Shown one piece after another: positions 35,348 to 46,965 of a stretch of DNA of 64,000 bases. The stretch comes from Sycobia sp. Sy_11. Its lineage: Eukaryota; Arthropoda; Insecta; Hymenoptera; Epichrysomallidae. The translations under genes were made by a program, and so were the position numbers. The stretch spans positions 391,001-455,000 of the forward strand of contig JACCIC010000277.1 in NCBI GenBank assembly GCA_018907035.1, written 5' to 3'. Within the stretch, counting starts at the first letter, position 1. The number at the start of each line of letters is the position of its first letter. The notes beneath the pieces were generated by a model. The model ran no database searches, was not told the DNA's origin, and saw only the letters and a list, made by a program, of their open reading frames with translations.

Positions 35348-35634
35348 TCACAGAGGCATGGCGTTGTATAGGTCCAAGTTGGGGTGATAAAAGAGTGCGG
35401 CGGGTGTTGGTTGGGCAGGATGGTGATGGGCTGTTGTGGGCGGCTGTACGTGATTGAGACTGAGGTTGAGGGGCGCGTGGCCGACATGGTGAGCATGAGC
35501 TGCCGTATTCTGGTGATTCAATTGGTTAAAGTGGTTAAGGCTAAGGTGGTTACCTGTCGGATAGGGCAGTCCGAAGCTCGGGTAGCCGGAGTAACCACGG
35601 CCCGCCGCGTAGGCTGCGTACGCTGCTGGAAAAC
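35348..35634 (-). CDS. Rbp6: Musashi/Rbp6-like exon with the GYPSFGLPYP motif and stop
   Basis: The acceptor TTCACAG lies just before 35634. The exon starts with two bases (GT) that complete a Gly codon from the upstream exon, then reads FPAAYAAYAAGRGYSGYPS, FGLPYPTG and a His/Asn-rich tail, ending YNAMPL and TGA at 35350-35348. The segment up to PYPTG matches the region after the RRMs in insect Rbp6 as I recall it, and parallels the vertebrate Musashi YGRGYPGF region. The low-complexity His/Asn tail is less certain. A second good donor (ACAG then GTAACC, exon end 35554) has the same phase, so the tail may be an alternative end. Musashi proteins bind UAG-containing RNA and regulate translation. 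Confidence 0.75.
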
Positions 35635-37079
35635 CTGTGAACAGCATGCAATTTTATGCATTAAAATATATATTGAGATCTTTTGCTAAAAATTCGGAAC
35701 TACCTGATACCCGCAAGAAATAGTTGGCAGGCGCTGATTTAAATTGTTCCTTTTTTTTTTTTAATGTAAATTAAATTTTAATGTAAATAAATTATTTACT
35801 TTTAAATTAATATTGAATATACTACTATACATTTTTAAGATGTATTTGTATATTTTTAAACTTTATTAATATTCAAAACTACAGGAATAGGTGTACAAGA
35901 TTCTTTTAAGAAAGTGCTTACATTTATTTATTTTGTCATATTAGAAATTAAAAATCTGTATTTCAGTACTAGAATCTCAAAAGATTATTAAATCGTTTTT
36001 TAAATTTAATATAAAATATTTTTGGATATAGAAGATTTTTTAGCATATAAAAAATATAAGAATCTAGTTTGAATTTCGCAATACGTTTTGTTTATGTTTT
36101 GATGAAAGTCAAATCGAAGAACCAATTTTTCCAGGAGGTGTAAAGTAAATTTAATATAATAACAAATTTAATTCCTAGCTATTTTTTTTGTTCAAATGGA
36201 CATTTATTCCCATTATATTGAAATAAATACTAAATTATAAATATTTTAAATTTAAATATGTACATATTTTAGTAACACGATATTAAAAGTCAAAAAAGAG
36301 AAACTCTTGAAAATATTCATATTTTGAAAAATCGCAAAATTTTGTTAAAGTCAAGTAAATTGGACAACACTTCTCATTCGTTATTAATATAAAATTATGT
36401 ATTTAAATAAAATTTCGTTTTATATGTAAAATTAAGAGTGATGAGGGTTCTATAAATATTATACAAATGAATTTAGAGATGTGGGTAGGGTATATATAAT
36501 AGCATGCTAGGTTTTTATTTTAGTTTAATCCTTGAAGATGAACCAGAGCGGTTTGAAACGTCGAGCATTAAACATACATTTAAATTTAAAGTGGTGGGGA
36601 CAGTCAGGTTGTCTTTTGTTAAAATAGAATATAGATTATTTGATTCTTTTAATTTTTAATTTAATTTAATTTTTATATTATTTTTTATTAGTGTTGATTT
36701 ATTTAAGCCTTGCCCAAATCCCAATACCATAGTTATGTATTCAAATTATACGTAAAATATTTCAGATATACCGAGCATCTTTTCAGATAACTAAGCTAAA
36801 CGTGCCATGTAGGAATGAATATAAATATAATAATAAAGAACAACAGAAAAATTACACTGGGAATCTGATTTTAACTACAGATTTAGACACACGGCCTACT
36901 AGCTTTTTAGGTAATACCATCATTTATTCGTTTGTACAGTCGCTCTGAGCAGACGTGTTTATAATTGCTCCGCAGTCCATGGAAACGAGTAAACATATTA
37001 AGGTGTCAGCAATTAATCAAAGTTATATAGTATATCTATTGTGTTTAAAATTTTTTAAACTGTTTTTGCAGTTCCGAAA
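35635..37079 (-). other. Intron of Rbp6-like gene, left part
   Basis: AT-rich intron with no open frame of note. It contains a conserved-looking stem-loop phrase at about 36530-36560 (GATGAACCAGAGCGGTTTGA then AACGTCG). Confidence 0.55.
36530..36562 (+). other. Small stem-loop ending GAAACGTCG
   Basis: AACC-AGAGC-GGTT can form a stem between GATGA and GAAACGTCG. Similar GATG...GAAACGTC phrases are common at ends of retroelements in many animals, and some resemble hammerhead cores. The assignment is tentative. Confidence 0.35.
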
Positions 37080-37108
37080 TATTAAAGCAAAATTCCTGTG
37101 TTCCAATA

Positions 37109-37561
37109 GTGGATTTTGATAACAGGGGTCATTTTACTCAAGTTACTCAAAGCTCCTCTGATTCTATTAGTAAAATATACGCAAGTGCCTTTCTCAGCTA
37201 TACTTTCATAACCAAAGAACATGCAGTGATAGCAGATGCAATAAAAAGTATCACAAATAACGATTACATCGATGCTATAGAAGAAACCATTGGAATGGGA
37301 CACATAAGATTTATTTCTAAAGTTACAGGTAACAGAATCAAAATTTATCTTTCTGAAAAAACACTAGTAGAGAAGACTATTAACAAATCTGTATTTATAA
37401 AAGGGTATGAGTTAAAATTTAGACCTCTAATCATAAATCATAAAATACTAGTAATCACGAATGTCAATCCTACTATCCTCGAAGAAATCCTTCTGAATTT
37501 TCTAAAAAAAATTCAATCACTTCTGTTTCGACAATGCAATATCTTAGAGCTGTCTTATTAA
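37109..37561 (+). pseudogene. I-like element ORF1 (gag-like) part
   Basis: The 150-residue frame (FDNRGHFTQVTQSSSDSISK... through LKFRPLIINHKILVITNVNP) resembles the esterase-free nucleic-acid-binding ORF1 of this group. Similarity continues after a stop (FRRQVCIKEEVPELAQILHD, then TRCYLCK, the start of a knuckle) up to the solo LTR at 37705. The remainder, a Ser/Pro-rich tail (LSLSQDIPSDSVKRLNEIE), ends at 38226. Confidence 0.6.
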
Positions 37562-37704
37562 AGCCCGGTAAAGTAAATATTTTGTCATTTCGTCGTCAAG
37601 TTTGTATCAAAGAAGAGGTGCCCGAATTGGCACAAATTTTACATGATGATACACCTTACTGGATTTTCTTCACTACCGACTCTACCAGATGTTATTTATG
37701 TAAA

Positions 37705-38096
37705 TGTTAGATTTTAGGAAAGTTATTATAGTAATTTGAAATAACATGTAAACTTCCCCTTTGTATTTAAGCCTCTGGCATACAAAACTGTTAATGTAAT
37801 ATCATATTAAGTAGGATTATTGATATGCAGGTTCGAGCTTATTCGAACCAAATGTTGCTGGTATTTGTCATGATATTATTAGAGCGATCGACTGTGCCAA
37901 TAATGTAACGGTAAAATTTGCATGTCCGAGGTATAGTAATGCCCTCAGCGGAGATTAGAACTTACTTCGTGTTTCGACGCTAAATAGAAAGGTTACAAGC
38001 CTTAAGCTTAGCTCGCAACCTATATAGTGTATATAATATTTTACTTGTTTCAATAAATCCATTATTTTACTCTACTCTGCTGTAGTTACTTCTACA
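37705..38096 (+). mobile_element. Solo LTR inserted in retroelement ORF1
   Basis: A 392-bp block starting TGTTAGATTTTAGG and ending TTACTTCTACA (TG...CA). It is flanked by GTAAA (37700-37704) and ATAAA (38097-38101), a 5-bp duplication with one mismatch. Removing it reconnects the interrupted frame. It has no internal coding. The TGTTAGATT start resembles the Copia LTR at 18984, so a Copia-type origin is likely. Confidence 0.7.
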
Positions 38097-38242
38097 ATAA
38101 ACAGTCATATAGCTCACCTTTCCCAGAAAATGAAAAACAAATTATAACTCAGAACACATTCCCTTCTCTTTCACTCTCTCAAGATATTCCGTCTGATTCT
38201 GTTAAACGGCTAAACGAAATAGAATAAACAATTGTTTATATT

Positions 38243-38960
38243 ATGTCTTTTAACAATAAACTGAAATGCGTTTTTTGGAATGCAAAACGCCTACGTAAAC
38301 GTAAAAACGAACTACCAGATATTCTTAAAATCTTAGATATTTTTATTAGCGTTGAAACAGTTAACAAATCATGCTGTAGACTCAGAACAATTAAAATTTC
38401 TTGGCTTTCTTACATACCGGAAGGATCGCCTTCACGGAAGAGGAGGAGGGATTCTTTTACTCATCAGAAAAACTGTAGGCTATATTGAATTAACTAATCT
38501 AGCTACACCACATACTTCTGTAGAATTAGCAGGAATTGAAGTTACCAATTTTACACCAATAATCAATATCTTAGTTTGTTATAGAGTACCCGGTAATAAT
38601 TTAAATCAGTAACAATAGGATACAATTATTGAAAATTGTTCAAAATCTGAGTATTGTCTAATTCTTGGCGACTTTAATGCCCACAATAAATTGTGGAATT
38701 GTGAAAAAACTGATTCGAACGGTGAAAAGTTACAAAATAGCATTGATAAGTCTGATTTATTCATACATAATATAGATACTTATACAGATGTTGATGCAAG
38801 TCACGCAAAAAAATTGAATTTAGATTTAATTATAACATCGGTCAATCTTGCTGATAAAATAGAATACTCTGTTAATGACGATCTACTAGGATCAGACCAT
38901 TTTCCTATTGCTATGAATGTTAATTTACAAAAAAAATTTGTACTTCAAAAAATCGTTTAG
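38243..38960 (+). pseudogene. I-like element endonuclease domain
   Basis: It begins LKCVFWNAKRLRKRKNEL. After a frame shift, GGILLLIRK and IEVTNFTPIINILVCYRVPG follow. Then come the catalytic-type motifs LILGDFNAHNKLWN (near 38660) and LLGSDHFPIAMNV (near 38890). Frames change at about 38400 and 38610. Confidence 0.75.
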
Positions 38961-39718
38961 AATTAATAGTATAAAAACAGATTGAGAAAAAGCCTCTATT
39001 CAGCTCAATGAATAATATTCGGTTTTTCTTACAGATGAGTATAATTACCTACAATCACATATGATCTTTTTATCTCTACTATTAAATACACCATTTCTTC
39101 ATATTCGCCTAAACAAAAAATTTTTCCTTATAAGAAAAGAGATCATTCCGTTTCATGGTGGAACGCAGAGTGTAACAAAGCTAAGAGGTTAAGAAAAATT
39201 GCTTATAAAAAATGGTAATTTAATAAAAATAAAAAAAATTTTATCAAGTATAAAAAGCTATCGCTTCTGCGATTAAAACCTTTAAAAAAGCAAAATTGAT
39301 CACTTCAAAAAATTTGCATGTACTTTGAATTTTAATGAAAACGTCAATTAATTTTTAGAACAAGGCTAAAATATAAAAAAGAAATGGGTTCAAATTACCT
39401 CAAACTGTTCGAATAGTAACTTACAGAACGCTGTTCAAATTGAAAACGCTATTCAAAAACTTTGTCCTGCTTGGGTAGCTAGTTGGTCCAAGTTGGATGC
39501 CAAGCTGTTGCGAATCGGAATTTTTTGATACGCAGTTTGATTATAGAGAATTTAATACAGCTTTATTTGAAAAAAAAATTTACAGCGTCTCCTGACATCG
39601 ACGGCATTACCTATGACATTATTAAAAACTATCTATCAAGTATCATTTGATTTTATTGGACATCTTTAATGAACTTTTCACCGCAGCTTGCTATCCATCC
39701 AGTTGAAAAAATAGTTTC

Positions 39719-40423
39719 GTGCATTTTATTAGAAAAACAAATAATAACGGTGTTCGACCGATTGCTCTTACTTCATGTGTCTGTAAACTATTTGTGTCGC
39801 TAATAAAAAACAGATTTCAGTGGTGGTTAGAACACTTTCAATTATTGCCGAAAAATCAGGCCGGATTTAAAACCGACAGATCATGTACTGATAACATTGT
39901 TAATTTCACCACGCAAATCGATGAAGCCTTTTTTCGAAAGAAATCTGTACTAGCTGTGTTTCTTGATGTCTCTGGCGTATTCCACAATGTAAACTGCGAC
40001 ATTCTGTTAAATAAATTAGCAGATATCGGCTGTTCAGAAAAAATAATTAAATTTATGAAATTTCTTATGATCGAGAGATTAATTTATTCTGATAATTTAG
40101 GAGATTCCTTTACAATCTGAAATAAAGATGTATCTCAGGGTAGTGTTTTAAGTCCTCTACTATATGTAATATTCGTGAAAAATGTTGTCGATAACTTACC
40201 TAAAAGCGGCGAAATATACCAATTTGCCGATGATCTACTGATATATTCCAAACTCCCCCCTTTTCAAAAATGTAGAAAAAATGTTAACAATCATAATACA
40301 AAACCAGGAGAAGTACAAATTACGGTCGATCAGTGTATTATAAAATCTAGTGAAACAGTACGTTTCTTAGGAATTATTCTAGATTATAAGCTCTCATTTA
40401 AAGATCAAATTTCTTATGTATGA
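39719..40423 (+). pseudogene. I-like element reverse transcriptase domain
   Basis: It reads GVRPIALTSCVCKLFVSLI, LLPKNQAGFKTDRSCTDNIV, AVFLDVSGVFHNVNC (motif A), a stop at about 40118, then SQGSVLSPLLYVIFVKNV and QFADDLLIYSK with the catalytic Asp pair kept, followed by VRFLGIILDYKLSFKDQI. Confidence 0.8.
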
Positions 40424-40999
40424 CAAAAATGTACTAGAAGCCTCAATATCATTAAATACCTATGCGGTACCTGGTGTGGTTCTGATCCTAATACTCTTAT
40501 AGTTTTCTACAAGAATTTTGTCCGATCAATTTTTGATTACGCTTCTTTTATCTATTTCCCGTCACAAAAGGAACTAGTAAGCAAAATAGAAAAAATTCAG
40601 TACTGCGCTTTGCGAAAAGCATTCGGTTACCGACTAAGTACTCCTGTAAATATTATATTTGACGAATCTAAAATGCTATTACTCAAAGAGCGAACTAAAT
40701 TTCTGTGCCAATGCTATATAATCAAAATTATAAATAATAAGATATCTTCTGTCTTCACGAATCTACAAAAATATATTTCTTTCCTAAAAAAATAGCCATA
40801 AGCCTAATAAAAGATTAATATTATTTAACTCTTGTGCAGAATTCGTACAAGATAGCTATAGTCATCTCCTTACTGGCCATAATCTCTATGACTATGAATA
40901 TAAAACGTACTACAAATTACATGTCAATTTTGAATCAGGCTTTCAAATAAGAAGCTCTCTCAATCCAAATACTGTATTAACTAATTCCATTGTTGAACA

Positions 41000-41482
41000 A
41001 AACTGTACTACGTATAATGATGGAAGCAAGATCTCAAATGCTCTAGCCACGGGTTTTTTTTTTGTTTTTATCCTGAGTTATCGATAAAAACAAGTATATC
41101 AATCAGCAAATTTGCTTATATATTTACTGCAGAATGTGCTGCTCTCTCAATTGCCCTTGACATTGCACTTATGAATACAAGGAGAAGCTATCTGATTTTC
41201 TCAGACTCGCTAAGTTCTCTGCAGAGTCTTAATTTAACAAAAATTTCAAGCTACAGAAATTCGCATATTCTAGAGATTAAGAGAAAATATAATTTATTTG
41301 CAGAAGAGAACCCCAACTATCAAATCAAATTTGTTTGGAGCCCATCCCATATTGCCCTTCATGGTAATGAAGCTGTAGATAACTTAGCAAAAGAGGCCAC
41401 TAAAAACTTTCTTACCAACACTTTTGCAGTTACATACACTGATCTCTTCAAAATTCAAAGAAATTGCAATAAAACAAAATGA
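41000..41482 (+). pseudogene. I-like element RNase H domain
   Basis: TYNDGSK, then FTAECAALSIALDIALM, LIFSDSLSSLQSLNL and FVWSPSHIALHGNEAVDNLA carry the D, E, D and H/D residues of RNase HI. The frame is disturbed near 41060 by a T-rich run. Confidence 0.8.
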
Positions 41483-42119
41483 ATTGTTTATAAAAGTTCG
41501 ATCATTATTCACAGGTAAAAAATACTGTCAGGCATTTTGTTTTAAAAAAATCGAAATCTTGGTTTGTAAATAAAAAATTAAATAGATGTATTACTACAAT
41601 AAATCGCTGCAGATAAGACCACTACAGTCTGGCAGCTTCTCTTGCCAGTGTGAATATTATCAACGAACCCACATGTGCATGCGGCTCTACTTCACAAGAT
41701 CTGAATCAAGTATTATGGCAATGCAAGCTTCACGATGAAGTAAGAAAATCATTCATAAATAAACTCGTTAGACTCAAATTACAACTAACCCTAAATGTAG
41801 AGGCATTCATAGCCAATCCTAACACTTGAATATGTCCAATAATTTGTGAATTCTTCAATAAATGTAACCTTTATATATAGCGTGCTATTATCTTCTGCTT
41901 TAAGGTAGATGCAATCTTTTTGTATTGGTCGATCGGAAACGTTACTGTAATGATCCATTATATGTATTATAATAAAAGTTTAAAATTAGCATTTGTATCA
42001 GACATAATGTACCTATAATAATGTATATATATGTATACGTTTATAGCTGTATAAACCTTTTTATAGGCTTGGGTAAGCTCAATAAAAAAAAACATCATTT
42101 ATTCCATTGTAATTGTTGT

Positions 42120-42262
42120 CAATTTAAGACTGACGTTCGTTCTTCGTGTTCAATAAATTTATTTTATAAAGTATTTCTCGAGTCCGATATTTTAAGTTTT
42201 AATAACCCATTTGTAAAATTCAATAAGGACAGTTGTCATTATATTAGTATAGTATATTAGTG
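42120..42262 (+). mobile_element. Copia LTR-end fragment
   Basis: The segment TTTTATAAAGTATTTCTCGA, then GTC.GATATTTTA, matches the end of the Copia LTR at about 17750-17790 and extends to a TCATTATATTAGTATA segment that recurs at about 47430. Confidence 0.5.
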
Positions 42263-43511
42263 AATAAAGATTGTAAGATCGGCACAAATATTTATTAACT
42301 GAATTTACAACAGTCGACATAAGTACAGTTTATAATTTATTAAAAAATTACACAAAATTCAATTTAAAATAATTCTAACTTCATTAATAGTATTATATGT
42401 TTAGGAACATCATGCATATTATGCTCTTAAATTAGGAAAAATATATTTAAAAAGAGCAAGAAGACACAACATTTTTCAACCGACGAGTAACTGAATCTAT
42501 AATGCCCAAATAGAAATTTGTTATTTTTTCTATAGTATTTACTTTAAAATAATGGAAATAAAGGCTCTTTTGAATAAAAATGCTTATTTGATTTCATTTT
42601 TCAACACCTGAAGAAAATTGTTTTTCCGCTGAGGCGATCCTCTCCTTTTGAGAATCTAAATGCAACAATAAAAAAGAATTAAGTAAATCGTTGTTAGTTT
42701 TCGACTTATTAATCAATGGTTAATATCCAATCATAAACGCAGGATTTGAATTTTCGCTCGAGAAGCTGGAGCTAGACAATGCAGGTGCAAACTCTCGCGG
42801 ACTCTGAAAGAAATAGGAGAAAACGAGCATCGACTGTATTTTTTTCGATAAAGAGACAGCTTATGATGGTGCGGTTATCGGTTCACCCTCTAGTATACTT
42901 AAATCTGCGGATACGACATTGAAGTGGGAGAGGAAGAGAAAGAGAAAGAGAGAGAAATATGAAATATCTTTTTTCACGCATTTGTTTCTATGCTCGCTGT
43001 GGTATATGTATAAAAAATACACGAAGTAAAATAGATGTTTGCTTTCTTAGACAGAGTTATTCAAGGCCGCAAGAGTCTTCGCCTGCATTTTTTACTTCCA
43101 CCCTGTCGACCGAAAATCTATACTATATACTGCATGTTTGATTGGCTATTAAACGTTGGTAAATAACTTGAAAAATAACAAGTAGCTTAAATTTTTTTTA
43201 TTGCATTTAGATTTTCATTATTTATATAGATACGTTAATGTATCTAATCATGTCTGGGACAGATAAAAATAAGAATCTAAAATAAACTTAGCTTCATACA
43301 GTTTATCAAAGTAAAGTGGTAAATCTTGCACTTTTTGCGTATAACTAATTTATGGAAGCTAATATTTTTCATTTCATAAATATTTAGCAATTATACAGAG
43401 AAACATATTTTAATTACTTATTTTAGATTTATTTTTTTTTATTGAAAAAATAAGCGTCTCAACTGGAATAAGAAATTTGTTTGGGAGAAATAACAAGCAT
43501 AGTTTACTTAC
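42263..43511 (-). other. Intron of Rbp6-like gene, no other feature
   Basis: AT-rich sequence with short uninformative open frames. Confidence 0.55.
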
Positions 43512-43544
43512 CATCTGGTAATGCTCCCAATGACCACATAAAAT
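43512..43544 (-). CDS. Rbp6: 33-nt microexon of the Musashi/Rbp6-like gene
   Basis: On the minus strand a strong polypyrimidine tract and acceptor (TTTCTCTTATAG) precede 43544, and a consensus donor (G then GTAAGT) follows 43512. The 33 nt are phase 1 on both sides. Joined to the flanking exons they encode YDFMWSLGALPDGFP, with D and G formed across the junctions. This fits the segment between RRM2 and the GRGYSGYPS motif in Musashi/Rbp6 proteins, where related proteins have a (M/W)..G.LP.GFP-like stretch. Upstream intron 53644-43545, downstream intron 43511-35635. The exon is symmetric, so skipping would keep the frame. Confidence 0.75.
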
Positions 43545-44660
43545 CTATAAGAGAAAAAAAAATAAATATCGATTAATAAGTAGCGTAATATAGGATGAAT
43601 TATAATGAATTATTTTTTTCGAATGCTCAATAATAAACAATTTGACCATATAAATTTCAATATTTTGAAGTTTATGTTTATTACATAATATCATTAAATT
43701 TTATATGCAATTTCTCAAATTTTTGAACATGTGCATATTATTACAAAATTCTAGTTAACTTATAAACACTAAATGTGTAAATAAAGCAATTTGAAGAATT
43801 ACGTATTTTGCTAGGTATAAAAAAATTTAATATATATATATATAGCAATAGAAAAAAATATAGAAAAAAAAATCAGTGAAGTAAACTTATGTAGATTATA
43901 AAGCGACTAGGTTAGAAAAATGTGATATTCGCGAAAGATAAAAGGCAAAGAGGAAGAACAGTGAAGATAGATATAAGGATAGAAAGAAAGAGAGAAAATG
44001 AGAGAGGGAGAGAGAGAGAGAGAGAGGAGGGAGAAAGATTTAAAAATAAGTGACAAATAAAATATTAAGAAATAAAATGAAAGGCATCCATGAAATTTCA
44101 TAATTTGATACTAATTCAAAAGATCACACAACTAAGACTTTGACTAGATCGCTCGACTAACGTATTGACTAATTGCTGTATATATGGATAACTAAGGAAC
44201 TACGCGTGTCTGATTATATAAAAAATATATTTAAATCTACGACATAAGAAACCTTCCTATTTTTCTATGGTTATTATAGCCATTAAGGTAGATTAGTTAC
44301 TTATAAAATTACCAGTTAGGTATAGTATTCTATGCTTTCTAATATAGCTTATTATATATAGACTATAATTGGTCGTATTCTTGATGTCGCGTACATGAAT
44401 AATTTGAAAGAAATCTGTCAAAATCGAAATCAAAATGAATTTGTATGATACTGCAATCAAAATGCTTCAGGTTCTGTTAAAGCAGTCATCTGAATTAATG
44501 GAATTATATGTTTTTTATATGGTATAAGCAACACCATGAATGCGCGCCAACCTTACTACGACATATACATTATTTTTTTTTATAATTTAACGATACAATA
44601 TCGATATCAATCAACACTGATAATAATTCTACACTACTAGCTCATTATATCTATTTATAG

Positions 44661-44702
44661 TATTTGCGCGCAGCCCACAAGGACAGCGCGCGTATGCAAA
44701 TA
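44661..44702. repeat. Imperfect inverted repeat containing an octamer site
   Basis: TATTTGCGCGC and GCGCGCGTATGCAAATA face each other across about 14 nt. The right arm contains ATGCAAAT, the POU-domain octamer. Confidence 0.6.
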
Positions 44703-45308
44703 TTACGAGTATTGAGCATTTATAGATATTTCTATATTAATTAATGAGATACACTGATACATATTAATAGTATTAGTGATTCCGTACCTAAAGTTTCTAT
44801 CGGGTTGGTTTTCGATTATCGTGAAGCACACAGCGCCAGTTTTTGAGTTTTTGCATTTTTAATCCATTATCTGCGTGAACATGTGATTGCATAAGAAAAG
44901 AAGCGAATGGAACTGGCAGTAAATCAGAATAGAGGTACTTCAATAAGGAGTTACGTATTTTTTTATTTGTTAACGAATAATTAGACTTTTATTCCATTTT
45001 CATTGAGATTTTATTATTGTTTTTTTTCTCAATATTTTCCAGTGAAACTTTTAGTAATGCGTGTGCAATATATTTATAAACAGTTATTTTAAACAAACAT
45101 TAAAAAACCATTTAACAAAATGATCCAACTTTGGTTAAAGGGTTAATTTACAAAATCAAAGAGAATAGCAATCGACACGCTTTGCTAGAAAAATTTACCT
45201 TTGTTGAATAAAAAAAAAAGAGATAGAAAGCAAGCACGTGGACAAGTTATATTGTCTCAATATGTATCTGTGCATAAGCATGTATGTATCTATGCATATG
45301 TGCATACG

Positions 45309-45354
<46 letters not shown>

Positions 45355-46841
45355 TTTCTGGGTGTGTTGTGTGTCAGTGAGTGAGTATGGATGGATGGAT
45401 GGATGTGGGTGTATCTATTGGAAACTGTTCTGCTCTATTCGCTTGTTAGCTCTCCACTTCCTGCTTTTTTCAGTTTTTTTCGTGGTCGCGGCGAATTTCC
45501 GTAAGAAAGGAAATCCGTTAAATTTACATAAGTTCTCTCAGTTTATACGTACGCTTCTCTTAATTTGCATGCCTCATGTGGAGAGCTCCGTGTGTGAAAC
45601 GGAGATGCGTCCGCCCGTGTACGTAAACATTTATCGCGGCCGATCTCGGGGGTGAGTGTATTGCCGGCCGTATCTCCTCTTTAAGTTTCAGTTGAGCGAA
45701 TTTTGAATGCGAAGTACTACAGTGCATCTCCCGCCCCTTCTCTCTTCTCCACCCTCTCTGCCACACTTTTACGCTGAATACGCAAATCTTTACCCCGCGT
45801 GCGATTATGTTCACGTTGGTTGGAAAGAAAAATTGCCGCCAAACTCCAAGAGTTTTGCACTGGAATTGTTTATTTATATGGAGCGTCTGTATTTATTGCA
45901 TCTCCGTTTCTTGAAATTTAAAGCATATCAAGCATAGAAATAATATTTTAAGTTGCCTAAATATTAATGCACGAGACAAAAACAGAGAGAGAAAGAGACA
46001 GGAATTTATTCATATGATACATTTAAATCGATTATAGTTTGGATTTCATTTGGTTTAATTCGCATTAATCTATTTGGTTTCTAACTAAGGAACTGTGTTA
46101 GGAATAAATTAATTTCAGCAAATAATATTCACGAACAGTAAAGTTGTTAGTTTAATATATGAATATACTAAAGAAATATCATTTGTATACACAATAGTTA
46201 CTATAGAGCACAATTTATTTTACTGAATTTTTGAAAAATAACTATTTATTAATAATGAATTAATTCATCGATTCCTCAAAGGTAAACATAGAATTTTCTT
46301 CGCGCTCATACAGCCGACAACATTTAAATATTTTCCAGCATATATAATTAGCTAAATTTGTTTTTATTAGCTTAAATAAATTCAGTTTTTCTGAGTGCTG
46401 TTATATGTAAGTATATGGAGAAACGTACACAAGATGAAAAAATCAAATATCGTCGAGCACACGCGCGTTCGCATTCTCCATCAGTTTCAATTTTTTTCGT
46501 TTATCACGTATAAATAGGTTGCGTGTTTGTACCAAATTAAAATCCGGCCCAAGGTATGAAAAATATATAGAGGGTAAAACAAGGTCATACAAAGTTAAAC
46601 AACGAAAGAAACCTGACGGTTACGTTCTATTTACTAGACTGATAATGTTACGCCCTCCCCGTGAAAAGAACGTATTATTCTAGAACACGAGTCTCACGCA
46701 TTAATATTAAGATACGATGCTATATAGTAGCTTAGAAGTATTAAATACTAGGGCAAGAAATAAGGTGAGTAGGTATATTATAGGTTTAAATAAAGTTTAT
46801 GTATCGATATTCATATTTAAATTCTATAATTTTGAAAGAAA

Positions 46842-46842
<1 letters not shown>

Positions 46843-46898
<56 letters not shown>

Positions 46899-46904
46899 TA
46901 ATGG

Positions 46905-46948
<44 letters not shown>

Positions 46949-46965
46949 TAATGGATTAATAATAG
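46843..46965. repeat. (AAT)n microsatellite with a duplicated segment
   Basis: Two AAT tracts are each followed by AACAATAATGGATTAATA, so a tract-plus-unique block has been tandemly duplicated. Confidence 0.9.

Larger units (their letters stand above)
37080..41880 (+). mobile_element. I-like non-LTR retrotransposon with RNase H
   Basis: Domains appear in order: an ORF1-like frame (37109-37561, continuing to about 38226 with a solo LTR inserted), an apurinic-type endonuclease (38243-38960), RT (39719-40423), a thumb/connection region to about 40800, RNase H (about 41000-41480) and a C-terminal Cys/His motif near 41670-41730 (CACGSTSQDLNQVLWQC). An RNase H domain points to the I group of the jockey/I lineage. 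It lies in the Rbp6-like intron, antisense to the gene. Frameshifts and stops are frequent, so it is inactive. Confidence 0.75.

Noticed and set aside
35668..35704. Possible extra 30-nt microexon next to the 35.6-kb exon
   Set aside because: The putative acceptor has no pyrimidine tract (it is purine-rich), and the peptide does not fit the family.
36530..36562. Definite hammerhead ribozyme
   Set aside because: The CUGAUGA core is incomplete by eye; kept only as a tentative stem-loop.
45284..45655. 123-residue plus-strand frame containing SLSLSLSL
   Set aside because: Built on a (CT)n tract, with no similarity that I recognise.
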